From the NCBI GenBank assembly GCA_036785325.1, contig JAXIVH010000015.1, positions 1,769,810 to 1,833,809 of the forward strand: 64,000 bases of DNA. The letters are read 5' to 3'. Positions 13,323-26,984 of the stretch are shown here, in pieces (the stretch's first letter is position 1; each line of letters starts with the position of its first letter). The position numbers and the translations under genes were made by a program. The DNA comes from Urophycis tenuis. Taxonomy: Eukaryota; Chordata; Actinopteri; Gadiformes; Phycidae. Under the pieces are notes generated by a model. The model saw only the letters and a program-made list of their open reading frames with translations. It was not told the DNA's origin and did not search any database.

Positions 13323-13331
13323 CTGTGTGTG
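13144..13331. repeat. (GT)n microsatellite, about 188 bp
   Basis: A long GT run with GC and AT interruptions, about 125 bp after the CTGA array. Confidence 0.97.
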
Positions 13332-13339
13332 TTGGGCCA

Positions 13340-15105
13340 GGCCTTGCTGCATGGAGAGCTTCATCTGTGGAGGACTTCCTGTGGACATATGGAGAAGCGA
13401 TCAGGACACTAAGGTTCCAGCGGAGCAGGTCTGCTCTTCAAAGCAGGAGTGATTCCCTTCTGCTTTTGACATTCAGTCAGCAGAAAGCCTCCGGCCACTG
13501 ATTAACTACTGTTTTCACAGAGGAAACCATTGCAAAATGATTTGTTGGCTGTTGTCTCTTGAAAAGCTCCAAAGAGGGCGAGTGGAAACTCAAATTAACA
13601 TTCTCCACCTAGTGGGAGAAAACCCTGCAGCCACTACCGCAGATCCACCCGGGAGCGGGTGGAGGCGGGTGGAGGCGGGTGGAGGCGGGTGGAACCTGAC
13701 AGCCAGAGACGAGTAAGCTGTGTGAGAGATGTGAAGGATGGGGATGCTGCAGAACAATGACGAGGGCTCCGTATTAGTCTGGATCTCTAACGGCTGGTTG
13801 CCCGGCAAGTGTCTTCAAGGCCCTCTGGCCAAAGCGTATGGGATGTTTATGTGAGCTGCATTGATCCAAGAAAAACAGCAGTCAGCAGTTTGAATGGAAG
13901 GCGGTGGAGCGGTGAAGAGAACGGTGTGTGGTCCATGGCCCATGGTGCGACCACAGCAGCCGTAACCCTCCCACCCAACCCCGATGGCACAGGCCAATAA
14001 AGGCCTGTAAATGTCACTGAACCAAAAGACCAGTTGGACCAGTCTGATACAGACACTGCCTGCTGCCAAAAAACATTTTGAGTGGCTTAAACGAGCTAAC
14101 CTGTGACAGTTGAAAGAACAGCAGGGCCTTAACGAGCATGTTGAGCAATCTACAACAAATCTCTTCTAGCATTGGAAAAGTTGTGTTTGCTCCAATCTGG
14201 ATGACTGCATAAATAGTTATTGTTCAGATGTTATTGTTTGGGTCCTTTTGTGTTTGCGTTGACATACAAAATGATCAATCTCAATGTCAATGTAAACACT
14301 GTTAGATTTGGACAAACAATATATAAAGAAAAATAAAAAAACAGCATATTCCATTCCCCCACTTTGCAAGTACTTTCCCTGTTCACCCTTTCACTGTTCA
14401 GAATGAAGAGGGTAAAGAGTGGCCTGTGTAATCTTTCAAAGATGAGTCGGCTCTTTTCACAATTGGAGCCATATTGGTAATATGCCGATGCAAATACCTG
14501 CAGATACCAGGGTACAAACCCAGCCGTGGAAGAGGCCACACTTGACTGCCTTTGGTCACATAAACCTGAGGGAGTACTCCCTGGAGAGTCAGGTCAATGG
14601 CTATGCTTCCAGACTCGCTCATTAATTTAGACATTTTTGGAATAAAAAAAAACAAAAAACCTATACACAAACACTTAACATTGAATTGGGGATCGGCTGT
14701 GAATAACATAGCTAATAAGCTGTAATGATATGTATTCTCTTTTTCCTCTGTATCATCCAAACTATATAAACCAATTAATTGAATACAAATTCTGGTATGT
14801 TCTTCTTCCTTATCAGTTGCATGCCAGTGTTAATGAGAGGCTGCCCATCACACACTATCACACACACACCAGAACATAACAAGGCCCGTGGGCATGAGCA
14901 TGAGTGTTGTTGCTCTCTCATCCCTCCCAGCTTTCCACAATGGGTAGACCCACAAAGAAGTAAAGCTTTCATTTTAAACATTTAAAAAACACTTGGTTGC
15001 TCACTAAGGTTGCATTTCACTTTACAATCCAAACACAATTATTTTCTATTTTCTATTCTATTTTCAAGTTTTGTGAAGACGTGAGTTTCAAACTTAAAGC
15101 ACATG
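13340..15105. other. non-coding stretch, no gene seen
   Basis: Includes a short GGCGGGTGGA tandem repeat (about four units) at 13,649-13,690. No gene is supported. Confidence 0.5.
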
Positions 15106-15113
15106 CCATAGAG

Positions 15114-15549
15114 CATTGGTTCCCAAATGGTGTGCCGTGGGATTTTGTGACAACCATAGATAATATACAACTTCACAAAAATAATTCTTTTTTTAATTTA
15201 GTTTATCAGTACTTTGTATGCACTCATTTTATAATACAAAGGCAAACTATATACCTAAAAACAATTCTTTAATTATTGCCTCATTTTTAATTGTGTGACC
15301 TGTCTGGTTTTAATGGGTGTGTTGCTGCTTTGATGAAGCCTAATTTGACAAAGTTTCAAATTAATATTTGAAATATTTTGCTAATAAATATTTCATGAGT
15401 AATATGAGTCTTTGTCACATTTTATTTGGCATTAGTAAATAACTATGCACATTTACAGATATTTTACATGATATGAGTGATAACATGTGTTATAAAAGCT
15501 ATTTTGCACAATAGGTGTGCCTTGGGCACAAAAAGTTTGGGAACCACTG
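15114..15549. mobile_element. hAT-type MITE, 436 bp, non-autonomous
   Basis: The right end, read on the minus strand, starts CAGTGGTTCCCAAACTTTTT followed by GTGCCCAAGGCACACC, the terminal inverted repeat style of hAT/Charlie elements. The left end starts CATTGGTTCCCAAATGGTGT followed by GCC, a diverged and partly deleted copy of the same terminus. An exact 8-bp duplication, CCATAGAG, flanks the element at 15,106-15,113 and 15,550-15,557, and 8 bp is the hAT target-site length. The interior is AT-rich with no transposase frame, so it would have needed a transposase supplied from elsewhere. Confidence 0.88.
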
Positions 15550-15569
15550 CCATAGAGTGATATACGGTT

Positions 15570-15607
15570 GTGTATGTGAATGTGTGTGTGTGTGTGAATG
15601 TGTGTGT

Positions 15608-15704
<97 letters not shown>

Positions 15705-15729
15705 TGGGTGTGGGTGTGTGTGAGTGTGT

Positions 15730-15760
<31 letters not shown>

Positions 15761-15764
15761 GTGT

Positions 15765-15819
<55 letters not shown>

Positions 15820-15833
15820 TGGGTGTGTGTGCA
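15570..15833. repeat. compound (GT)n / poly(G) microsatellite
   Basis: About 264 bp of GT repeats with GGGT variants, split by an 18-base G run near 15,744-15,761. It begins 13 bp after the MITE's right target duplication. Confidence 0.97.
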
Positions 15834-15835
15834 TA

Positions 15836-18020
15836 TTATATACATGTAAATATACCCAGTGTAAGTGTCCGGAAAGAGACGGCTGGAGCCCTGGTGTGAC
15901 TGTTACCACAGGGGGGGGGGTTCAATAAACACAGAGGGGAGTGAACTATGGCTCTGCTAGCGTGAGGGCGGTGGATCTATCACTCCTCATGCCGTCATTT
16001 CCCCTCACAACGTTGGCCATCAAAGTCAGCAGACCAGAACCTAAATACCCGGCAACAGAACACACCTTGTGTGCCACGCAGAAGGAACCACGAAGGCCGT
16101 CGGTTGAACGCCTGCGAGCGCTCGGCCTCTTGAAGAAGGAGGGTTCCCAAAGGAACGACTGCCTGGAAAACAGAAGTGAAGTCAGTCTTTAAGAGACTTC
16201 AACGTGGATCAAGGCTACCAATAGGATGGATGTAACATCACGGGGTCACTAGTTTGACTGAAGCAACATGTTGTAACTATGGGAACACTTACGATGTCTA
16301 TGAGTTTGTGACACATATCACATTGCACATACTGCATCGCCTGCCTCCTGCACATTTCCGCAGAGGCACAATTATTGAAGGCCGGTTTTGTACAAAGTAG
16401 AATCACAGGTGGGGAAAAAAAACACACCGCAGGGAAAATCCCCATTTCAAGCTGCACACTATCTGCTGTACGCCGCTTCCTCTGAAACAGAACGCCACCA
16501 ACAGTTTGCTATAGGTGTTTACCACAGACAACCTGTCTCTCTCTTTAGTGTCACCGCGTTATCCCTGTGAGATAGGCCATGTATTCTGCTGCGGAGGACA
16601 TTTTGTTATGCATATTTGTGTAACCTAGCTGCCCCCTTCACCCCCCCCCCCCGCCCCTTAAATCACACCTCGTTATCCTTTCAAACGAAGTGACTCTCAC
16701 TCTCTGGATGTAATGTGAGACAGGTCTGTCTGTTTGTCCCGTTTCCGTTCCTCCTCTCCCTCAATTCAAAGTGCATGGCACCTGTGCAGGAGGAGAATTA
16801 GGAAAACGTTAGAACAACCATTGCTGCACCTATAGCACTCCTTTGGATCCATGGATTCTTTCCAAGTGACGTAGAGGTGCTTCCTGTTCAACATGCCAGG
16901 AAACCATGCAGTAAATCTTTTGCATTCAGCAAAAACAACTGCAAGAGCAACGCAGCCTTGATCTTTAAATTGCATGGTCAATGTATGATGTCAATAGAAA
17001 TGTATGTGCAGTATCCCGGGTTTGTTTTTCAAACAGCTGTCAAGATATGTAGGACACTAGGGCCATCATAAATACAACATCTTTCCCCAGACAACATATG
17101 GGCATTTATAGTGCACTTACTAAAGTCTTTCAGCTGGTGTTTAAAATGTCCAGTGCTCTTTCTCACATCATGAATTCATTCTGTATAGGAGCGCTGGACG
17201 CTGGTGGACACACACCACCACCAGTTTCAAACTGCACATTGAGGGATATCCCTTTTCTTTTCATTCTCACACGTTGTGCATTTTACCGGTATGCATTTGA
17301 TGGCTTTTGCAACCGTTGGGGTGATTTTGACAAAGTCCTGCACCAGGTCCATTCTTTCCACTGGGATAATAAAACTCCCTGACTTTCCTCTCAACAGAAC
17401 AGCACTTGTAGGTCAAGTCACCAGGCACGGAAGCAAGTGTCCAGCACTGCAAAGCGTCGCCCTGGAATCACAAGCCGAGTTCTTTCCAGGTCTTTCCGGC
17501 CCGATCACTTGGAAAATATTTGCACTTGTTAATTCATCCTTTGGTTCCACATTGGAATCGTTGTATATTTCCATGCAACAGCTCGGACAATGCAATCAAG
17601 TCCTAATCCTAAAACCCCAGCCACATTAATTACAGAAAATAACAGAACTGATTGTCATAACAGCCCTGTCAATCACACAGGCATAACACACCCTAAACAT
17701 TAGAACCAGAGCAGACCAGGGGGGACAAGGTCACCACAGGGTACTGGGGAGACCATCCATCATGCTGCTTTAGACAGAACCACGCGCTGCGGGTGCACGG
17801 CCATGTTTACACAGCGGTGTGGGGGGCACGGAGGGGGGGCTTCCAGAAGGTACACACTCTGGGTGCACTGACTTAAAACTAATTATATATTCACCATGTT
17901 ACGACAATCTGTTTTCTGTGGTCAAAACGGAGAGGATTTCAGCCATAGGATTTGAACATATATCATCCGAAAGGCCAAAGGGGGTTTAAGGTATATAGCT
18001 TAGATGTGGGGCAGCTTCTT
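15836..18020. other. non-coding stretch, no gene seen
   Basis: Unique DNA with small homopolymers (G near 15,911; C near 16,640). No recognisable exon on either strand. Confidence 0.5.
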
Positions 18021-18024
18021 CATA

Positions 18025-18065
18025 TAAGTCAAGTTTATTTATGCAGCCCTATATCACATATTACG
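18025..18065 (-). repeat. probable SINE tail fragment
   Basis: AAGTCAAGTTTATTTATGCA followed by GCCCTATATCACA resembles, in reverse complement, the frequent fish retroposon tail ending TATATAAATAAACTTGACTT. Only the tail can be seen. Confidence 0.35.
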
Positions 18066-18112
18066 TCAAGGAGTTTTGATGTCACCCACTAGGAAACCTC
18101 CTTCCATAAACC

Positions 18113-18113
<1 letters not shown>

Positions 18114-18182
<69 letters not shown>

Positions 18183-18196
18183 CTGTGTGTGTGTGT
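18114..18196. repeat. (GT)n microsatellite
   Basis: About 83 bp of GT with one TAT and one TCT interruption. Confidence 0.96.
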
Positions 18197-18398
18197 TTGA
18201 GGTGGGGGCGGGGGGCATTGAGCCTTTGTTAGTGTGGGCTAGTCTGTAGGAAAGCGGAGGGTCATTCACTTCCAATGGAGCAATGTAATGAGCCAGATGA
18301 GCAGGAAGCCCAGTGATCGGTCTGCAACCATGGAAGGACAACTTATCTCAGCTCAGCTTATCAAGGTGTCTCCTTTCAGCTAGTCATTTCTTAACATT

Positions 18399-18405
18399 TG
18401 GTGTG

Positions 18406-18436
<31 letters not shown>

Positions 18437-18437
18437 A
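18399..18437. repeat. (AT)n(GT)n compound microsatellite
   Basis: Short AT run passing directly into a GT run. Confidence 0.9.
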
Positions 18438-19044
18438 TCTATAAATGTGTAATATACGTAGCATATTCATATCTATATCATCAGCCGTAGACACAAACGG
18501 CTTTACAAGTCCACATGAGGAGACACTCCCCTCACTCAGGGGGCTCTAACAAAGACAAAAGAAAAACCCATTCAAACCATCGAAGGAATCAGAAGGATCT
18601 CCTAAAATAACCCCACCCTCCACGGCAGCAAACTTCACATTGGCTACAGAAGTGCCACATGGACAGCTCCAGCCTGGCAGAGGAAAAACAGCAAAGAGAC
18701 AATGGGCTGCAAATATGGAACAAGCTGATTATCCTCACGCATCTGTCAGTAATAAAGCAACAAAAAAAGAAGAATAAAAATACCTTGAACAAATCAAATG
18801 AAACACAACAGCAATTTATGAGAAAAACACATTATAACTGAACATTATCCAAACTCTCAGCAGTTGGTACTGACCATTAAATCAATTGGGCCTTATGTGA
18901 ACTCTTGACCTCAGAGTAGCAGTAGTCGTAGTTAGTAGAGGGAATAGAGTTGGGGTAGTAGTTATTGTATTAGTAGTAGGAGTATTACTAATAGCAGTCG
19001 TGGTAGTAGTGCTCATTGCAACAGCCTGGATTTAGCAGCCAGTG

Positions 19045-19045
<1 letters not shown>
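18438..19045. other. non-coding stretch, no gene seen
   Basis: Contains a loose AGTAGTAGT/TAGTAG trinucleotide-rich patch at about 18,915-19,010. No gene. Confidence 0.5.

Positions 19046-19047
<2 letters not shown>

Positions 19048-19125
<78 letters not shown>
19048..19125. repeat. (GT)n microsatellite
   Basis: A nearly perfect GT run of about 78 bp. Confidence 0.97.
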
Positions 19126-19127
<2 letters not shown>

Positions 19128-20477
19128 TAGTATTAATAATAATCCAGGATTAACTATATGTTTAAGGTAATGCTCACACATAACTCCATGAAGTCAAATA
19201 TAACTATTCAATGCCTCTCTGTAAAGCTGCAATTTCCAGACGGCAAAAGGTACTATTGATTTCAAACACATCCTTAAATCATCATCTATAATTAAGTATT
19301 GACCTCATTGTCATATGGTCACTTCTAGTCATTCCTGCCAGATGAATTGGCTAACAACTTTCTCTGCAGCATGCTCTTTTGCACTCTCCAATGCAGACCA
19401 TACATCTGTAAAACATTTACATTGAGAACCTGACTTTCCATGATCTCTCTCTTGTGGAACCTAAAGAGGGAACCTAAAGATCCCATTTGATTGGTCAAAG
19501 TGTCAACGTTGGCGTAACATTTTCCCAATGATTTCACTTTTTTTACGGGATGGGGTTACTGTACCTGCTGGGGATGAGGGATGGAGGATGGAAAGACCAG
19601 TCATTTCTGCTGCAACATCAGATACTTGTGAGTGGTGAGGGACCTTCATCACAAGGGAGTGTGTACAAGAGATTCAAATAGCCATGATTACGGCAACGCA
19701 ATGATGAGCTGTTTGTTTTAATAGGCACCATGCAGAATTAATTAAATCAAAAGAAGACCAAATAAAAGACAAAGACAAATAAACGCGCTCTTCATCGGAA
19801 ATAATGGGATTCGCTCAGGGACACGTCATTATCTTTAGTCATGAGTCTTCATTGCAGCGTCCATGCCAACACTTTTGGTAGAAATATTGTGAAATAATTT
19901 TTAGATTTTTTTTTCTTCTTGTGCTCTACCTCCTGCCAGGAGCGTGGTTTCCATCAACCCAGATGGAGATTCTTACTGTAGCACCCGGGGAAACATCAAC
20001 GGGATTCCATTTACAGTCAACAAAGAGTCCGGAGTTCCATCATGGAAAAACCTTTAGTGGCTTGCCTGCAGGGTGTGAATGCCACAGTACCTAAACAACA
20101 GCGGTTCTAGTGCAAATCAGTACATTGCAGGCTGTATAAGGAAAGGCAACGGTGAATGTTTGGTACATGGTGATTTCAATAATCTGCCCACTGTAGATGT
20201 TTCTTAAAAACTAAGCTGTAGCGTGTTTACTTGCTGCATTGCTTTGCAAACGTAATTAGTTTCTCCCATTGACTGGTAATGTATGCAATGTATGCATCTC
20301 CAGGGATATCTTGTACACAAACATAAGAAAAGACCATGCCCCTCAAACTCCAAATCGCTCCAGGGACATTTCTTTAAATTATTTAATTATTTCCAGACAT
20401 AGTCAAACTTTTTATGACTAAAAGGAACTCCATTACATATTATATAAGTATGAGTTTTACAGTTTTACACTGTATGG

Positions 20478-20478
<1 letters not shown>
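19126..20478. other. non-coding stretch, no gene seen
   Basis: Unique AT-rich DNA without repeats or exon-like frames. Low-repeat stretches at 19,690-19,900 could be conserved non-coding sequence, but that cannot be judged without alignment. Confidence 0.5.
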
Positions 20479-20670
<192 letters not shown>

Positions 20671-20671
20671 C

Positions 20672-22285
20672 TACTACTTGAACCCTTACCAGGCTCATGT
20701 TTACAAGTAAAAGCACCTGGACAGTTGCATTCAGCACAGAGAGCCAGACATGGGCCGGTGCCTGCTACTCATCATATGACTTGGTGCATTAGCAACACAA
20801 TTCTTCAAGTCATTTTCCTTACAGCAGCCAGCTCCCAGAAACAAGTACACAAAACAATCATTCACATTGATTTATTGAGTATGTTTGTACTTTTGGAAGA
20901 AAATGATGAATGTGACGTGAGGATGTTAATATGGCAGCCAGGGAATAGAGTGCTCTGTTAATAGCATGTTCACTTCCTGTGTTTTCCTCAGAAGTTTATG
21001 TCTAAACACAGCTGTCCGTCACCATCTGCACCCCATTTATTTCAAGTGATTTAATGCAACTTATTGTGATTTATTCCCTCATGGGATAATGGACAAGGCT
21101 TCTTCTGGTAAAACACAAGGTGATATCCAGCATTGATTATTCAGCAAATATCATTCAGACTAATTACATGCATCTATGAACTATACACTGAACTTTCCTA
21201 ATTATATAATACACTTGGATATAGTAGGAGGGATTCTATAGTTTGGTGTATTTGAATAATGGATTACATTTTACATTAAAATGATCCAATCTGATTTGGC
21301 TGCACACATACTTTGGGCAGCATGTAATGGATCTGTAGTCTTTGTAGAAAGGGGAAAATCCTCTCCAATTTAATTTGGCATAGACAACAAGTGTTGTTTT
21401 GCCTCTGATTCAAAACAGGAAAACAACAGAGATTCAACCCAGGGGAGCCAAGCATAGCTCCCTGTTGCCAAGGTTACATCGAAGGAGTTTATAAAACTTT
21501 GGCAGGATCATCCTCTGTGACACATCTCTGGTCTGCTTCAGCAACAAGCTCGACCCTCGTCATGAAGGCCTGACTGTGAAGTAACATGCAGCACACACTC
21601 AATGTTCAGACGACAACACAGTGACCCCAGTCTCTCCTGGCTCTCCGGTGTTACTGGCCTCTCTGCAACGGCCAGCCCGTCACACCACTCCCACCTCCCA
21701 CTCCGGACGTCTACAACAATCGATCAGCTTCGCCTCCTCCCAGGCCAGCCCCAGAATCCTCGCACCTGGAGCTTTTTCTGTTTTTTTTTCTTCTCCATCT
21801 ATGCCACTGTTCCTTCATTCCACCAGCTCAGCTCTCGTGGGTGGATGAAGGAGGACTTCACAGTTTCATTCAAGGCCAATTAGGAGCCGATTACTGGGAC
21901 ATCCACCATTGACCGCTACAATGACGCTCCAGTCCAGAGCCACAAATAGGTGGTGGTGAAATACCAGTTGACAGTGGGGGCAGGGGTAGGGAAACCTGAG
22001 TAGGGTGTGTGTGTTTGTGTGTATGTGTGTGTTTTCTGGGTGTGCCTGGGTGTAAGTGTGTGTGTGTGATCGTTTGAGTGTGTGGGACTTGCGTCATGTG
22101 CGTGCTTGCAGACCTCTTTGTACCAGGGGGGAGGAGGAGGAGGAGGGAAGGGGGATCTGTTGCTTTAAATAAGAATGTGTTCAATTTGAGGAAGAAAGGG
22201 GGCAGGCCCGGAGTGCAATTTGTCCGCCTGCTGAAACAGTGTGCCAGAGGATCCAACACTGTTTAGAAGTACACAGCAGAGAGAC
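20672..22285. other. non-coding stretch upstream of angptl2
   Basis: No gene is seen. A TATAAA motif at about 21,491-21,496, inside GAGTTTATAAAACTTTGG, is followed by unique sequence and could be a core promoter of the plus-strand gene, but nothing else confirms it. A short GT-rich patch lies at 22,005-22,085. Confidence 0.4.
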
Positions 22286-22286
22286 A

Positions 22287-22432
<146 letters not shown>

Positions 22433-22759
22433 AGTGATGGATCCAGTCCTCAGAAAGTGTCAGTCTTCTCCCTGACATAAGGGAGCACACAGTCTGCCAA
22501 GGATTCCTTCAATCTAATCTAAGGAAACTACCAGCCACCAAAAAACTCAACTCTTGAATTGTGTTGTGTTCTGAAACATCTCTCTTCTTCTTTTTGCTGG
22601 GTTTGAAAGTGGATTTTTCTTAACATCGTACTCAATGTTGCCGGAGGAAATTCCCAGAAAGTAAGTCTGTTAATCACAGACTTTTGAACACTGTTGGTTG
22701 CATGAACTCAGGTGACAAGCAGTAGTGAGTCAGAGACGACAACTGGAGGGAGAGCACCA

Positions 22760-22972
<213 letters not shown>

Positions 22973-22979
22973 AGGGGGG

Positions 22980-23096
22980 GAACACAACAGTGGTTTTTCA
23001 CATTTGGGATGACTTTGAACCAGGGAAAACTTCAATCAGCTCTTCCAAGGGGGAAAGGACACTGAAGCAGCCTGATCACAACTCTACTCTTATCAG
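22980..23096 (+). other. angptl2: candidate 5' non-coding exon of angptl2
   Basis: The sequence ends at a strong donor, ATCAG|GTGAGC, with the exon's last base at 23,096. The coding exon at 28,057 has an acceptor upstream of its ATG, so at least one 5' exon must exist, and ANGPTL2 genes usually start with a non-coding exon. The start is not defined; 22,980 is arbitrary. A second donor-like AAA|GTAAGT lies near 22,660 and is an alternative. RNA evidence is lacking. Confidence 0.35.
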
Positions 23097-25197
23097 GTGA
23101 GCATCGCGTTTTCATTGAACTGTCTCTCTGTTCATTACATGCACGCTGTGTATCTGGAAATGTGAGTTTGACACTATTGGAACTTTCTTGGAGTGAACAG
23201 TCCTGGAAATTAATAGCTCACTAGATGTCTTGTATAATTGCAGTGCAATTGAATTATAATGCTGGATTTTATTACATTGTTTTTGCTGAAGGCAAGACAC
23301 TTTGAAGTTTGGTGGGTTCATGTGTAATTGTAATGATAATGACTTTCTAGTACTTGAGGTTCAGCAATCACCATCTGTCTTCCTGGGAGATGTTCAGCGC
23401 CGAAGGTCGGGCTGTTTAAATTATTTTAATTAGACGTTTGGAACCGTTGGCCAAAGAGCGGCAGGCAGGCTGGTCGTTAAGGCTGGTGAGTGGATCTGTC
23501 GGGGCCAAATGTTTGTTAACTGATAAGACCCTTATCACTTGTCAAGACACAGGGAAGTCTACCAGCATTACTTCAGAAAAGAGAAGATGAGATACCAGCG
23601 TGACAAAGTCATAAACCTTGTCTCCCGACTGCCACGGACAGAGTGTCCCTGTGAAATCATCTAAGCTCTTCTACAGGCAGAGTAAAAGTGAAAGAGCCAT
23701 GGAGATAAAGAACTGTAGTGCTGCGCTGTGGATCTGCTGCTTGTGCTTCCAGGATGTCCCCCTGGGAGTCTGGAGCACAGGGGAGAGGTCTGCTCAATCT
23801 GCGCTTTGTTTCCGTTGCCGTGGCAATATTTGGATAAAGAACTTTGAGGTAGAACTAAAGGAGCTTATCGTAAACAATTCCAGCGACTCCCTGTCTTCCC
23901 CTCTTTCTCAGATCACATTTATCTGTGTGTGTGTGTGTGTGTGTGTATTAGTAGGATGTAAAGGATGAAACCTAAATGTGAACAAAGACCTTCCAATGAG
24001 CAGTGCCAAAATATATACTTACTGGCGCCAGTACATAGAGGGTAGAAATATGAGGTTAATCGTGTTCTGGATGTCATGTTAGTGGTTTTACCCGGAGGAT
24101 TACATGCTTGAGGAAAGAATGAGGTCACTCCCAAGGTAATGCAATTGCCAAAATTAACGGGAGCAAATTGAATTGGACTCTGATCCAATGCATACTGAGT
24201 GTCGTGCAGGAGGTTCTGCCATTCATCAACAGAGTCCAGCGCTCATTTGAACATGCAGTTACAAAGCCTGCCCAAAAGTGTCCACGTTTCTCTCCATCTT
24301 CCTGTCTCTCTTTCTGCCTCTCTACATCTCTACCTGCTGGCCACGTTGTAGTTGTTGGAATAATGAGGATATAATTGGGTCAGTAGATCTATTTGAAGCC
24401 ACTCTGGGTGGGAGGTAGAGAGGAGGTCAGGGAGGGCTAGCTATGCATGGCTACTACTGTGTCCAGTCAGTCTCGTGCTGTCCCGTCACCGACCGCTGGC
24501 TTCCCATGTGTGTCTGGGGGCAGGCCGGCTCTAATGAGGTAAGGGAGAATGTGAGGAATGCTAGCAGGCTCTGGATGAATGAGAGGGGTGTAGGGGAGAG
24601 AGACAGATCGAGAGAGAGAGGGAGACATCAGTCAGGCAGGCAGAGACAGTGGGCTTGCTCACCATCTAATTAGCATGTGGTGCGCATTAATAACAGAACC
24701 AAGAAGGAACAATTAGATTGGCACACAGCAGGCCTGAGGACATTCTCGGTGCACCGCTAAATGACAGATCATCCATGTTGTCCACTCCAAAAGCGCGGCC
24801 CTTGCGTTGTTAACCTTCCTCTCCACGCGATACTGTGAACATGTGAAGGCTATCAATGGTCCTGGTGGTGACGCAGTGCTTCACAGCTCGTGAGCACGGC
24901 GCTTCTCAACCTCCCCTTGTTATTGGCCGGTCCTGGCTGCTCATTACAGCCCACCGATGTCAACACAGCACTGACCGGGGACAGGGGGGTTAAGACTAGA
25001 CTGGAGAGACAGGGGGAGGGGGGTTAGCTGTTGTTCCCTGTTGGCTGAATGTGGCTGGCTTAATGACAGAGCGTCTACTCCGGGGCAGATGGGACTCTCT
25101 CGGGTCCCTGGGAGTCTGGGCACGGCAAGTGCTGTTATTTTGTAAGGATGCACATTAATGGAGAATCTGAGGGAAAACACACTTACAGAGCACACGA

Positions 25198-25232
<35 letters not shown>

Positions 25233-26296
25233 CACGGTCATGCCCCCCCCCCCGCCCCCTGACCCCCTGCCCCCCCCCCCCCAACACTTATAAACAGTAA
25301 CCCAGCCGTGAAGCCCGAGGATTCAAGGTTATCCACCTCCCCAGGAAGGCTGAGTCACACAGCATGTTTCAGACACACTGAATCCTGTCTGCAAACAATG
25401 CTCTATTATCCCTGCGCTGGGGGTTTTATTGTGGCAAAATATAGAAGTAAATGATTTTGTACTGAACTGCCTTAAGACACTATAGTGAAATAATGAGGTG
25501 GAAAATGGGGCTGGCTACGCTTGGCAGAGTGCAGTTGTAACTCAAGCAATGTTCAATGTTCTGCATGCGTGCATCACTCAGCGAGTGGTGATGTCATGTG
25601 GACTGACTTTGTTGGTGGTATTAGGACAATGAAAGACTCACTCTAAATTGCTGTATTGAAAGACAAAAAAAATCTCACAGTAATGTAAAACAGAATCTAG
25701 ACTTGTTTCTCATAGAAAATACTTGAGTGTATGATATCCACAGAGGAAAAAACAATCAGTATGCCACAAACAATAAAAATACACCGATAGTAACAACAAT
25801 GATGCATAATTCATGTACGAAAAACATAAGATACAATTTGCAGGCCAGGACAGTCAGAACACAGACTGGAGGGACTAATGCGGGGAATTATAGGTTCCAC
25901 ACATTTCTTTAATAACACAATGTGTTAAAATCCCACATGATCTTTTAAATCAAACATTTGTTGTTCGTCATGTGTTAAATTGTAAACTCAATGCAGTAAT
26001 CATTTAAAATATAAAAGGTTCACTATGTACTCAGATTGTGGAGCAAAATATTGCACTAATATTCTACTGATCCCCGTAATGAGGACTTGAGCTTTCTCAG
26101 TGGTCAGAGCAGGACCAAGAGACAACAGGCTCCCTGGGTCATGTTCTTGGGGAGAGAACGCTACCTTACCCCTCCCTGCCTTGTCTCCAGACTGCTGGCT
26201 GAGAGCCCAGAGTAACAAGACCAAGACAAAACAATCGCCCTCCGTTCTGATTCTAAGGTGTGCATCACACGCTTAGGTTAGCTGTTAATTGTATTT

Positions 26297-26297
<1 letters not shown>
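23097..26297. other. probable angptl2 intron 1, first part
   Basis: Contains a short GT run (23,924-23,947), a CA run (25,198-25,230) and C runs (25,243-25,282). Complex low-repeat blocks at 23,390-23,560 and 24,660-24,960 include TTGGCCAA, GATAAG and CAATTAGATTGG. No coding exon on the plus strand is recognised. Confidence 0.45.
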
Positions 26298-26298
<1 letters not shown>

Positions 26299-26391
<93 letters not shown>

Positions 26392-26421
26392 AGAGCGAGA
26401 GAGAGAGAGAGAGAGAGAGAG
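26299..26421. repeat. (GA)n microsatellite
   Basis: About 123 bp, with AAGAGCGAG interruptions near the right end. Confidence 0.97.
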
Positions 26422-26763
26422 CATGAAGATAAGTGTAGTGGATCTATATGGCTATAAGACTGCTGACCTCTTGCATGTCTCTTCAGCTCTCCATCCAGGG
26501 CCAATAGAAACATTCATGCGCCGCCGTTTGATCTGATGGGTGCAGCTTGCTGGCGGTGGAGAGGTGTTTCACTGGGCTCCTCTGTAATCCAATCTGCAGC
26601 AGTTCTCAATGATGGACCCCAGGGGTTACAGCCCCTTGCTATCCTTACACAGAAGTCACATTCTCCTCTGGACAGCCCCCCCCTCAAGCCCCTGTCACTT
26701 CTAATAATACCACAATCTATTCAAACACTGCAAACATCTCTATTTATATAGACTTACTATCTA

Positions 26764-26764
<1 letters not shown>

Positions 26765-26845
<81 letters not shown>

Positions 26846-26945
26846 CGTCCGTCCGTCCGTCCGTCCGTCCGTCCGTCCGTCCGTCCGTCTGTCTGTCTGG
26901 CTGTCCATCCTGTCTGTCTGTCTGTGTGTCTGTCTCTCTGTATGT
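26765..26945. repeat. (CTGT)n-(CCGT)n-(CTGT)n array
   Basis: About 19 CTGT units, then exactly 12 uninterrupted CCGT units at 26,841-26,888, then a degenerate CTGT tail. Confidence 0.97.
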
Positions 26946-26984
26946 CTGTGTAATTCATTGAACTCGCAAAATTAACTTGTTTAC

